The notes below the pieces were generated by a model. That model saw only the letters and a program-made list of their open reading frames with translations, had not been told where the DNA came from and searched no databases. From JAEXNA01 sp050486105 (lineage in GTDB: Bacteria > Vulcanimicrobiota > Xenobia > Xenobiales > JADMJV01), in assembly GCA_050486105.1 (NCBI GenBank), contig JBJHCR010000019.1, forward strand, positions 1-35,162: a DNA stretch of 35,162 nucleotides, in the 5' to 3' direction. Every line of letters begins with the position of its first letter. Position 1 is the first letter of the stretch. Of the stretch, positions 15,887-23,146 are shown one piece after another. The translations under genes and the position numbers were made by a program.

Positions 15887-18226
15887 TTATTCCACTGGAG
15901 AGTCCTGGAGAGGGATCTCCACGGGTGCCGGAGGTGGGGGTGGGAGTTCAATGGGCGCCGGTGGAGGCGGTGGAAGGTCGATGGGCTGGGGAAGGACCAC
16001 CTCCACCGGCTCGCTGGATGGGGTGTAGTCATTGCCGTCCTCGCTTGAACTCGAAGGGTCGAAGCTAAAGTCGATCTGGGTTGGTACCGGTGCGGCCGTG
16101 TCTTCGAGCGCGCCGACTGAAGAGTCCTCAGTCGCGGTCGCTTCTGCGGGCTTGTCCTTGTCGTCACCGTCTTTTTTGCTCGCCTTATCGTCGGCTTTAC
16201 CGGGGACAAAAACGGGAGCTCCGTGGACCGAACAGAATCTTTGGGTGATCTCTCTGGGTTCAACCAATTTTCTGGTGGAGTTAGGACATTTAGGGCCGAC
16301 GCGATCTTGGCTGTCGGCGCAGACCAGCAGGCCAACCTTGCGTGGCTGGGTGATCGGCAGTTTGCTCTCTTCCACATTGCGCAGGGCAAATTTGGTGACT
16401 TCGACCCAGATGCTGGCTGGGAGGTCTCCGCCAAAGCTTCTCCACATTTGGCTGTAGTCGTCGTTCCCGCACCATACTGCGGTGGTGTAATCCTTGGTGA
16501 AGCCTACAAACCACGCGTCGCGATAGGAGTCGGTTGTGCCCGTTTTTCCTGCGGTTTCGTGGTTGGGCAGATGGGCTCTCGTCCCGGTTCCCGAGGTGAC
16601 CACTCCCCTCATCATCTGCATCATGGCAGAGGCTGTAGATTCGCTCAGGATGTCCTTTTTCTCCGGGAAGCGATTGTCGATGACCACGTTGCCGTCTCGA
16701 TCAGTGATGAGCTTGATTGGTGAGGCAGGGGTTCGCACCCCTCCATTGGGAATGGTGGAGACCGAATCGGCCATTTCCAATACGGTGAGGTCAGCGGCTC
16801 CCAGCGATAGGGAGTAAAAAGGGCTCATTTTGCCGGTAACGCCCATCTTTCTGGCGATGTCGATCACCCGCTCAGGTCCGGTGAGTTGCATGATGCGTAC
16901 GGCAACTACGTTTCTGGACTGGCGGAACGCGTTGTCCATACTCATAGACCCGAAAAAACGACCGTCTGAGTTTTTTGGCTTCCAGCCGGCGATTTCCAAG
17001 GGGCTGTCGGGGATCGTTAATGTTGGGGAGTAGCCGCATTCTAGAGCAGCAGTATAGACGAAAGTCTTGAACGACGACCCTGGTTGACGTTCGGCCTGCC
17101 ACGCCCGATTGAACTGAGCTTCATCTTGCCACCCGGTGCCCCCCACCATGGCCCTGATGTAGCCGGTGCCATTTTCTATGGTGACAAAGGCCGCTTGGTG
17201 CACGTTTAGAGCAGCTCGGTCTTGAGCCACCAACTGCTTAACGATCTGTTCCCCTTTCTTTTGTAAAGGGAGGTCTACGGTGGTGTAGATGTTGAGGCCG
17301 CCTTGGAAAAGCAAATCTTCGTCGAATTGCCGGTAGAGTTGCTTAATCACAAAGCTAGTGAAGTAGGGGACCTCGAGTACGGTGAATTCCTTCTTGCTCC
17401 GAGCAGTGAAGGTCTGTTCGCCCACTTCCTTAAGAGCTTGCTCGTATTCTGCCTGAGTCAAGACCTCGATTTCGAGCATTCGAGACAAGACGAGCTGCTG
17501 CCGCTCTTTCGCGGCGACCTCATCCACGAACGGAGAATAGTCCGACGGCGCCTGAGGAAGACCGGCTAAGAGGGATGCTTCGGCAGCGGTGAGGTCGCTG
17601 GGCTTTTTGCCGAAGTACTGGTCGGCAGCAGCGTGAACTCCGTAGGCTCCTGCTCCAAAATAGATCTGATTGAGATAGAGTTCAATAATCTCATCTTTGG
17701 TGAAGCTTTTCTCGATCTCCATAGCCACGAGGACTTCCTTGAGCTTTCGGTCCAAGGATTGCTTTGGGCTCAGGAAGAGGTTTCGGGCCAGCTGCATAGT
17801 GATGGTGCTGGCTCCCTGAGTTCCTCCGCTTGAGGTGGCCTTAGAGAGCACCGCGCGCACTACTCCCACAGGGTCGACCCCGCGGTGTTCGTAGAATCGG
17901 GTGTCTTCGATAGCCAGGACCGCATCCAGCAAATGAGCAGAAACCTGGTCTAGTTTCGTCCAAGTTCGGTTCTCTCGGTATAGGGTGCCGATGAGCGTGC
18001 CGTCGGAAGCAAAGATACGGGTGGTCAAGGACGGTTCGTAATAGGTTAAGGTGGAGACGTCGGGAAGTTCGGAACGGTAGTGGTCGAGAACGGCCCGAAC
18101 GGTGGATATGCCGGTGAGAGTGACTCCCAGAACTACCAAAAACATTGTGAATACAGTGCTCAGACAGCTTCGTCGAGTGCGCATTGCTTTCAGGCTTCGT
18201 TTCACAAAGTACTTCCCAACTGCCAT
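15887..18226 (-). CDS. Bifunctional class A penicillin-binding protein (PBP1A family)
   Basis: A 779-residue peptidoglycan synthase. A basic N terminus is followed by one membrane helix (STVFTMFLVVLGVTLTGIS). The GT51 glycosyltransferase shows EDTRFYEHRGVDP (about 105) and GASTITMQLARNLFL (about 135-150). The transpeptidase has QPGSSFKTF (catalytic Ser about 383), SRN and the AGKTGTT box (about 559). The C terminus carries CSVHGAP, then a Lys/Asp/Glu/Thr-rich linker. It ends in a proline-rich tail with a near-exact duplication built on LPPPPPAPIE. Start at ATG 18226; an ATG at 18184 is an alternative and the open frame beyond 18226 overlaps the divergent gene. It polymerises and cross-links glycan strands at the outer face of the inner membrane. 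Confidence 0.95.
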   Translation of the reverse strand: MAVGKYFVKRSLKAMRTRRSCLSTVFTMFLVVLGVTLTGISTVRAVLDHYRSELPDVSTLTYYEPSLTTRIFASDGTLIGTLYRENRTWTKLDQVSAHLLDAVLAIEDTRFYEHRGVDPVGVVRAVLSKATSSGGTQGASTITMQLARNLFLSPKQSLDRKLKEVLVAMEIEKSFTKDEIIELYLNQIYFGAGAYGVHAAADQYFGKKPSDLTAAEASLLAGLPQAPSDYSPFVDEVAAKERQQLVLSRMLEIEVLTQAEYEQALKEVGEQTFTARSKKEFTVLEVPYFTSFVIKQLYRQFDEDLLFQGGLNIYTTVDLPLQKKGEQIVKQLVAQDRAALNVHQAAFVTIENGTGYIRAMVGGTGWQDEAQFNRAWQAERQPGSSFKTFVYTAALECGYSPTLTIPDSPLEIAGWKPKNSDGRFFGSMSMDNAFRQSRNVVAVRIMQLTGPERVIDIARKMGVTGKMSPFYSLSLGAADLTVLEMADSVSTIPNGGVRTPASPIKLITDRDGNVVIDNRFPEKKDILSESTASAMMQMMRGVVTSGTGTRAHLPNHETAGKTGTTDSYRDAWFVGFTKDYTTAVWCGNDDYSQMWRSFGGDLPASIWVEVTKFALRNVEESKLPITQPRKVGLLVCADSQDRVGPKCPNSTRKLVEPREITQRFCSVHGAPVFVPGKADDKASKKDGDDKDKPAEATATEDSSVGALEDTAAPVPTQIDFSFDPSSSSEDGNDYTPSSEPVEVVLPQPIDLPPPPPAPIELPPPPPAPVEIPLQDSPVE

Positions 18227-18293
18227 CACCACACCGTGACGACGAGATCTTTTACCACAACCGCAACTCGGTAAACCTGGAGGAGGAATTCCC

Positions 18294-18320
18294 ATGCTTG
18301 CCAAAAGGGCCCGGCCATGA
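18294..18320 (+). CDS. Eight-codon leader ORF overlapping the DUF1015 start
   Basis: ATG at 18294 follows an unusually strong Shine-Dalgarno (GGAGGAGG, seven bases upstream). It encodes MLAKRARP and ends at a TGA that overlaps the DUF1015 start codon as ATGA (18317-18320). The strongest ribosome site in the region thus belongs to this mini-ORF, with the long gene positioned for translational coupling. It could be a leader peptide or chance. Confidence 0.45.
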   Translation: MLAKRARP

Positions 18321-19558
18321 GTGAGATGATCGTTAAAGCATTCCCAGCCCTCCGGCCCGTGCCTGAGGTTGCTGCCCAGGTGGCCTCGGTTCCCTACGAT
18401 GTGGTAGACAGAGAGGAGGCCTATGCTCTGGTTCAGGACAGACCGCTCTCCTTCCTCCGGGTGGGGCGTTCTGAGGTGACCCTCGACGACTCCGTGGACC
18501 CTTACCACGACGATGTCTATGCCAGGGCTGCTTACAACCTCCAAAAATTGATCGAAGACGGTCATTTGGTGCAGGAGGCTGGGCCGGCCTTGTACCTGTA
18601 TCGTTTGACCTGGCGGGGGAGCAGTCAGGTGGGAGTCGTCGGGGCCTATTCCATCGAAGCTTATCGTGCCGAGCGAATCAAAAAGCACGAGCGGACTAGA
18701 GCGGCCAAAGAAGACGATCGCACCAGACACATCCTGGCCACCAGGGCTCAGACCGGGCCCGTATTCCTGGTGCATCGACCTTCGGCCGAAGTCGCTGAAC
18801 TCCGGGACGGAATCTTGAACGCAGAGGTCTCTCCGCTATTTTCCTTCACGGCCGAAGATGGGGTTACTCACGAGATTTGGAAACTGAGTGATGTCGAGCC
18901 CTGGGAGCGCGCCCTGGAGGCGGCCGGCGATTTCTATATTGCTGACGGACATCATCGAGCTGCTTCAGCGGAGCGGACAGCCACCTCCCTTCAGGCTGAG
19001 AGCGGACATCGCGCGTCTCGATTTCTGGCCGTCGCCTTTCCCACCGACCAAGTAAAGATCTTGCCGTATCATCGGGTGGTCACCGAATTGAATGGAAAGT
19101 CGATAGAAGACGTTGTTGAAGAGGCTCGCCAACGCTTTCAGGCCCGACCAATATCGGAGTTGCCCGAAGGAGATACTCCCCCTGAGCCACCTCTAGGACG
19201 AGTCTTGATGTACCTTGGGGGCACCTGGTACGAGTTAACTTTGCCACATCAGGCCTCTACGCCAGGAGTTGCTGAGCGCTTGGACTCAGCTGTCTTGCAG
19301 AGAGAATTCTTGGAGCCGGTTCTCGGAATTACCGATGTGCGCTCCGACCCGCGAATCGATTTTGTCGGGGGCATCCGCGGAATTGGAGAATTGGTGTCTC
19401 GAGTTGACAGCGGGCGAGCGGTGGTTGCGTTTGCCATGGCAGCGACCACTCTCGACGATCTCTTGAACGTTTCAGACGCCGGGGAGATCATGCCCCCGAA
19501 GTCCACCTGGTTCGAGCCCAAACTCCGCGATGGACTCCTGATTCATCAGATTTCGTAG
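18317..19558 (+). CDS. DUF1015 family protein
   Basis: A 413-residue cytosolic protein with all the usual DUF1015 marks. These are an N-terminal FPALRPVPEVAAQVASVPYD, KHERTRAAKEDDRTRH (about 122), the core motif ADGHHRAAS (about 209-217) and a C-terminal MPPKSTWFEPKLRDGL. Length is normal. The DGHHR motif resembles that of ParB/SerK-type nucleotide-dependent enzymes, so a phosphotransfer role on a small substrate such as serine has been considered; this is inference. In many genomes the family sits near phosphoglycerate dehydrogenase, but no such neighbour is present here. Its own site (AAGGG, eight bases upstream) lies inside the eight-codon leader ORF. It diverges from the PBP gene across about 90 bp. 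Confidence 0.9.
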   Translation: MSEMIVKAFPALRPVPEVAAQVASVPYDVVDREEAYALVQDRPLSFLRVGRSEVTLDDSVDPYHDDVYARAAYNLQKLIEDGHLVQEAGPALYLYRLTWRGSSQVGVVGAYSIEAYRAERIKKHERTRAAKEDDRTRHILATRAQTGPVFLVHRPSAEVAELRDGILNAEVSPLFSFTAEDGVTHEIWKLSDVEPWERALEAAGDFYIADGHHRAASAERTATSLQAESGHRASRFLAVAFPTDQVKILPYHRVVTELNGKSIEDVVEEARQRFQARPISELPEGDTPPEPPLGRVLMYLGGTWYELTLPHQASTPGVAERLDSAVLQREFLEPVLGITDVRSDPRIDFVGGIRGIGELVSRVDSGRAVVAFAMAATTLDDLLNVSDAGEIMPPKSTWFEPKLRDGLLIHQIS

Positions 19559-19604
19559 CGAAACGAGACGACTGCCCGCGGACCCCAGGGACTCGCTTGC
19601 CCGC

Positions 19605-19790
19605 TTGTGGTTGACGGGTGACGAGTTGAACGCAACCGAGGATCGATGAACTCAGCATTGATGGTGTCTACTTCGCTGCTCCTTCGGCTTGGGGAACGCC
19701 TGCGGCTTGGGGAACGCCTAATCCCAAGTTCATTTGTTGACAGAGCACATCTATGAGAAGGCTCCTCCCTCTTGGGGAAAACTGCCGGCG
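19605..19790 (+). repeat. Intergenic repeat copy C with 18-bp tandem duplication
   Basis: This non-coding DNA between the DUF1015 and DUF420 genes aligns with the 31.66-31.79 kb region. Both have GACGGGTGACG, then a diverged ACG-AAC-GAG block, then ATTGATGGTGTC and CTTCGGCTT. Inside it an 18-bp unit (CGGCTTGGGGAACGCCT plus one base) is repeated back to back at 19685-19702 and 19703-19720 with one mismatch. Confidence 0.6.
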
Positions 19791-19795
19791 GCCTT

Positions 19796-20380
19796 CTATC
19801 CGAAGAGTTTGAGCAAGAAGAACACCGCCACTCCAGTGACCGATACGTAGAGCCATATCGGCAAAGTCCAACGGGCCCAGCGGCGGTGGATTTGGAAGCG
19901 CTCGGTCAGGGCCAGCCCGAAAGTCACCAAAATCATCGGTAAGGCCAAGATCGATAAGACGATGTGGCTAATCAAAATGGTGAAGTAAAACGGTCTAATA
20001 AGCCCTGTTCCAGTGAAGGGGGTGTCCCCGTGGAAGTAGTGGTAGACGATGTAGCTCAGCAAGAAGAGGGTGGAAAATAGGAACGCTCCGAGCATGAGCG
20101 CCTTATGCTGAGACAGCTTTTGTCGTCGCACGGCTCGATACCCCAAGACCAAGCACAGGGCCGAGAGTGAGTTGAGGCCGGCATTCACCGGGGCCAAGAA
20201 GGAAGCGTCAAATTCGCTTCCCCCACCAAATCCATAGATGAGCCAGAAGAGAAAAAGGCAAGCGCCTATGGAGATAATGACGCTCCCCGATAATAGGGGT
20301 ACGGGTACGGGGTCTGTTTTTGTGGTTGTGCTCAAGGCTCTGTCGACTTCCTGTAAGTTTGCTTTTGAAGCCTTACCCAT
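19796..20380 (-). CDS. DUF420 family membrane protein
   Basis: A 194-residue integral membrane protein with about five helices: SGSVIISIGACLFLFWLIYG, a second near LAPVNAGLNSLSALCLVLGY, FLFSTLFLLSYIVYHYF, ILISHIVLSILALPMILVTF and LPIWLYVSVTGVAVFFLL. The conserved YHYFHGDTPF and LTERFQIHRRWARWTLPIWLY segments with their histidines match DUF420. That family includes B. subtilis YozB and S. aureus CtaM, a haem-copper oxidase maturation factor. No oxidase genes are in the window, so this role is by family only. Start set at the Met just before the soluble lead (MGKASK). The frame is open to 20518 but runs into tandem repeats, and ATG 20449 is another option. Confidence 0.82.
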   Translation of the reverse strand: MGKASKANLQEVDRALSTTTKTDPVPVPLLSGSVIISIGACLFLFWLIYGFGGGSEFDASFLAPVNAGLNSLSALCLVLGYRAVRRQKLSQHKALMLGAFLFSTLFLLSYIVYHYFHGDTPFTGTGLIRPFYFTILISHIVLSILALPMILVTFGLALTERFQIHRRWARWTLPIWLYVSVTGVAVFFLLKLFG

Positions 20381-20504
20381 CTTGGGCCTACTCAACTCAC
20401 CTAAAGCGTGCGCCTTAAGGTTCTGCACTCCACTGAGCACAAGAGTCATCCCGTCTGGGTTTGTCGTGCCTGGCTTATGGACGTCGAACGCCCAGAGGGC
20501 CCCG

Positions 20505-20550
20505 CGCTCACCGCTCACCGCTCACCGCTCACCGAAAGCCGAAAGCCGAA
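20505..20550. repeat. Adjacent heptamer tandem repeats
   Basis: CTCACCG is repeated four times at 20507-20534, immediately followed by AAAGCCG twice plus a partial third copy (20535-20552). Two unrelated 7-bp units side by side suggest local slippage or a mobile repeat remnant. They lie in a 600-bp gene-poor stretch between the DUF420 and PilP-like genes. Confidence 0.75.
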
Positions 20551-20683
20551 AGAGTTTAGAAGTCCCACACCCGTCACCTAGCCTTCACCCAACTCCGTTG
20601 GGTACTCGGGGTACCCGTTCTTGACATTCAGAACACGGATCAGTCCATGCGCAGAGGAGTCGGTTTTTCCTCTCCCCAAGAGC

Positions 20684-20728
20684 AAAAGAAAAAGAGAGCG
20701 CCAGGTCCTGGTGCTCTCTCTTTCTTTT
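20684..20728. terminator. Likely bidirectional intrinsic terminator
   Basis: A long hairpin: an arm with AAAGAGAGC, a tight CCAG-GTC-CTGG apex, then GCTCTCTCTTT. It is flanked by an A-rich left side and a T-rich right side, so either strand would give a stem followed by U-rich sequence. It lies about 260 bp downstream of the PilP-like gene on the minus strand. Confidence 0.6.
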
Positions 20729-20837
20729 CAGGGTTGGTTGCGAAGGTTCAGGCGGCCGACCGGAAAAGCGGCAAGCCGTAGACATTACGAAGTCCGACCA
20801 AGACGAAGAACATCACCTACTCTTGGTGAGTACCCGA

Positions 20838-20870
20838 CAGGTCGAATGACCTGCCGGAGCGCTGACGCTC
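20838..20870. repeat. Pair of adjacent small inverted repeats
   Basis: CAGGTC-gaat-GACCTG (20838-20853) is followed three bases later by GAGCG-ctga-CGCTC (20857-20870). Both are perfect hairpins with four-base loops. No T-run follows, so they are not an obvious terminator. No ORF in 20581-20990 has coding character. Confidence 0.55.
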
Positions 20871-20990
20871 TCGGACTGTTTCACGTGTCCCCGTTCTGGA
20901 TGAGACCAGGGGCGGACTTTGACGCGACTCATACCTTGAACGCTTGCGCTCGCAGGCGACGGGAGGGTATCCGGTCGGCCTTGGCACTGT

Positions 20991-21587
20991 CTACCTTAGG
21001 CCAAACTCGTCTTCCATTTCAATCTCGAAGCTCTTGCCCATGAATGAGAAGGTCACAGCACTGTTGGTTATCTGAGAAACTCTGTAGTCAGCGAGCTTTT
21101 GGCCGACTCCCACAATGTAGGAGGAAGGGCCTGCGCTCACAATAGCGTAGCGGCCAGAGCCCGACGACACGATTCCGGTGATAGTCACCTCGGGTGCGGG
21201 AACATCGATCTCTTCCTCTTCATCCTCGGCTGCAGTGGCTGCGCGAGCAGCTGTTGCCGGTGAGGTGGCTGGAGCTGCGGCTGCAACCGTGGCTGTCGGC
21301 GCGGACACGCTGGGTCCAGGAGAAGTCCGAGGACGGCGGTCGACATAACCACCCATCACTTCACCACTGAGAATAGTGTTGACGAATGGGTCGCGGGTGG
21401 TGATCTGGGGCTTCACGGGAAGGCCCATCTGTCTGGGCTTCTCGGGCTCCGCGGTGGTTGTTGTGGTTGCCTCGCCCTCAATTTGGACTTCGCCGGTTGC
21501 TTCCCCCTCTTGGGCGACACTGGCTGTCGCTAGAAGTCCAGCCACCATCGCGGCGACCAAACCTTTCTGCCAAGTCTTCTGCTTCAT
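20991..21587 (-). CDS. Secreted PilP-like protein
   Basis: A 198-residue exported protein. Residues 1-25 are a signal peptide (KGLVAAMVAGLLATASVAQ). A low-complexity Glu/Thr and then Ala-rich linker surrounds TTRDPFVNTIL, whose RDPF is typical of PilP/GspC-type proteins. The last 70 residues (GIVSSGSGRYAIVSAGPSSY, then VGQKLADYRVSQI) form the compact beta domain of that group. In type IV pili PilP links the PilMNO inner-membrane platform to the secretin. No pil genes are adjacent and it lacks a lipobox cysteine, so the role is tentative. The perfect site AGGAGG lies five bases before the ATG and fixes the start. A candidate intrinsic terminator lies downstream. Confidence 0.75.
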   Translation of the reverse strand: MKQKTWQKGLVAAMVAGLLATASVAQEGEATGEVQIEGEATTTTTAEPEKPRQMGLPVKPQITTRDPFVNTILSGEVMGGYVDRRPRTSPGPSVSAPTATVAAAAPATSPATAARAATAAEDEEEEIDVPAPEVTITGIVSSGSGRYAIVSAGPSSYIVGVGQKLADYRVSQITNSAVTFSFMGKSFEIEMEDEFGLR

Positions 21588-21896
21588 ACTGCCTCCTGTG
21601 ATATCCCTAGAATTTTCCCGTCCACGCACAATCTTCCTGCAGGCTGGCGCCATCACGGGTAGCGGATATGCTGCTCTTGTCGGTTTAGACACTCAGATAT
21701 TCCCAAATGTTCCCCAGTTTGCAGAAATTTCTTTGATTTCTGCTAGGAGGCTGGCCGGAAACCCCCTTGACAATGAAATTGTTCCTGCTTGCAGACTTCG
21801 TAACGCTTCGCTTTAAGGTGCAGTGCTCCGAAGCCCGTAATACCTAGTTGTATTTCGAATGAGGAGCGCTGTGCATGACTGTGAGCAGGGGCGATT
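21588..21896. other. Non-coding spacer with hairpin and promoter-like string
   Basis: A 309-bp gap between two minus-strand genes. It holds an 8-bp inverted repeat, GCAGAAAT-ttctttg-ATTTCTGC (21721-21743). It also has GGAAACCCCCTTGACA (21757-21772), a one-mismatch copy of the string upstream of the dioxygenase gene. No gene is seen. Confidence 0.5.
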
Positions 21897-21930
21897 TCAG
21901 TTTGAGAGGGTTTCCGGCCAGCCTCCTAGC
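21742..21930. repeat. Perfect 23-bp inverted repeat pair
   Basis: Bases 21742-21764 are the exact reverse complement of 21908-21930. The right copy lies inside the 3' end of the FlhA-like gene, coding for its ELGGWPETL region. The left copy is in non-coding DNA 143 bp away. Similarity appears to continue loosely past 21764 towards a TGAAAT string that also follows the gene's own end. This looks like an inverted duplication of the gene tail. Confidence 0.8.
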
Positions 21931-23144
21931 TCTAATTCAAAATAAGCGTGCTCCCAGGGAGAGGCATCAATGAGCAATTCGGCGTCGATGACCGCCGAAA
22001 GGTGAACCTCTACAAAACTCGGGATCTCCTCCCAACTCAGGACTTGAAGAGCCGGGAAAGAACGGCGAAATATTTCTGAGAGAGATCTTCGTTCCTCGGC
22101 GGTAGTGAGGAGTATGACGTGGGCCTCGGGTGCTCCCCCGGCTCCCAGTGATTTCAAAGCCTTGCCGAGGCGCAAGAGTCTGCGGTTGTGCTGTTGAGGT
22201 TGTTCGACGTCTTTATCCTTACCAGGCTTCCACTCAATAGCCTCCAGAACGTGACTTTCCAGCAGCCAGCGAGATAGGTTTTCAGCGACCAAAGATTTAC
22301 GGAGAACCTCGCCTAGGGCAGAAGTCGTTCGTCGACTCGAAGGCAGGGAGGCGAATCCTCGAGTTAGGTCTTCCAAAAATCTTGTTGGGGTGGGAAGCCA
22401 GAGGTCTTCGGCCAGCAATGATTCGAGCACCCCCAGAAGCGTCCCAAGGTGCTCGGTCAAGAATGGAGTAACCAAGTTGGGATGCTCGTTTAAGGTGGCT
22501 TGCAACCAGCAGACGATCGCTCTCGTGGTCAACAAGGTAGAAAAGTTTGAGGCGGCATGATGCAAAGCGTGAGCGGCGACCACTCCTGGTCCATCAAAGA
22601 CCGTGATGTTATCAACGCAAACGGAATCTAGCTGAGAGCGCCCTATCCATTTTGCGGTCAGTCCAAAGACGGGATCCAGGGTCTCCAGCCCAAGAAGGCC
22701 CGAAAGGTGTTTAGGCTCTCCAATGGCCAGGATCTTATTTGGCTCGATCACCCCAAACTGTGGCGCGGCTCGGGGGGAGGTGATTTGATAGCCCCATACT
22801 TCCGACGGGGCTTGCCGCGTCTTTAGGGCCACTTCTGGGATGGGCCAACCTCGTTCATTCGAGAATTGACCTAGGGCTCGAACGGTTTGGCTCTCCACTG
22901 AAGCCAAAAAGGCCTGGGCATCTCGAGTTTGGTAGACGTTTTGGGGGACCTCCAAGATCAGCGTCAAGGGAGAGTCCTGTTCACACCTTTGGTTCCAACG
23001 GGCCAACAGCCATTGTTCCGAGGACTGGAGCTCTTCCGGTCCAGCATCCACCAGACTCTTGAGGGACTGCAGGAGTTCAGGATTGCTCCAATCCCCGTTA
23101 CCCTTCCGGAAACAGAACTCGAGAATTGGTAGGTTCTCCTTCAA
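21897..23144 (-). CDS. Stand-alone FlhA/SctV cytosolic-domain protein (FHIPEP)
   Basis: A 415-residue soluble protein with no membrane helix. It matches the cytosolic half of FlhA/SctV, the export gate of flagellar and type III secretion systems. Matching parts are GYQITSPRAAPQFG then NKILAIGEP, the family hallmark TLDPVFGLTAKWI (about 155), a domain resembling TVVEASTVVATHL (ITVFDGPGVVAAHALHH), and a last domain with VILLTTAEERRSLSEIFRRS then FPALQVLSWEEI. In FlhA this region forms a nonameric ring that binds export chaperones. The eight-helix membrane part is absent, and upstream sequence belongs to another gene. Start is a TTG three bases past the previous stop, with GAGGG before it. The residues before about 110 are not recognised. 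No other export genes are in the window. Confidence 0.82.
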   Translation of the reverse strand: MKENLPILEFCFRKGNGDWSNPELLQSLKSLVDAGPEELQSSEQWLLARWNQRCEQDSPLTLILEVPQNVYQTRDAQAFLASVESQTVRALGQFSNERGWPIPEVALKTRQAPSEVWGYQITSPRAAPQFGVIEPNKILAIGEPKHLSGLLGLETLDPVFGLTAKWIGRSQLDSVCVDNITVFDGPGVVAAHALHHAASNFSTLLTTRAIVCWLQATLNEHPNLVTPFLTEHLGTLLGVLESLLAEDLWLPTPTRFLEDLTRGFASLPSSRRTTSALGEVLRKSLVAENLSRWLLESHVLEAIEWKPGKDKDVEQPQQHNRRLLRLGKALKSLGAGGAPEAHVILLTTAEERRSLSEIFRRSFPALQVLSWEEIPSFVEVHLSAVIDAELLIDASPWEHAYFELELGGWPETLSN

Positions 23145-23146
23145 GA

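Noticed and set aside
20505..20552. Possible CRISPR-like array
   Set aside because: The units are 7 bp with no spacers and no cas genes are present; these are simple tandem repeats.
20621..21043. 140-codon plus-strand ORF
   Set aside because: Arg-rich, runs through a hairpin terminator and inverted repeats, and overlaps the PilP-like gene end; no coding character.
21376..21816. 146-codon plus-strand ORF
   Set aside because: Antisense to the well-started PilP-like gene and running into an inverted repeat; judged a shadow.
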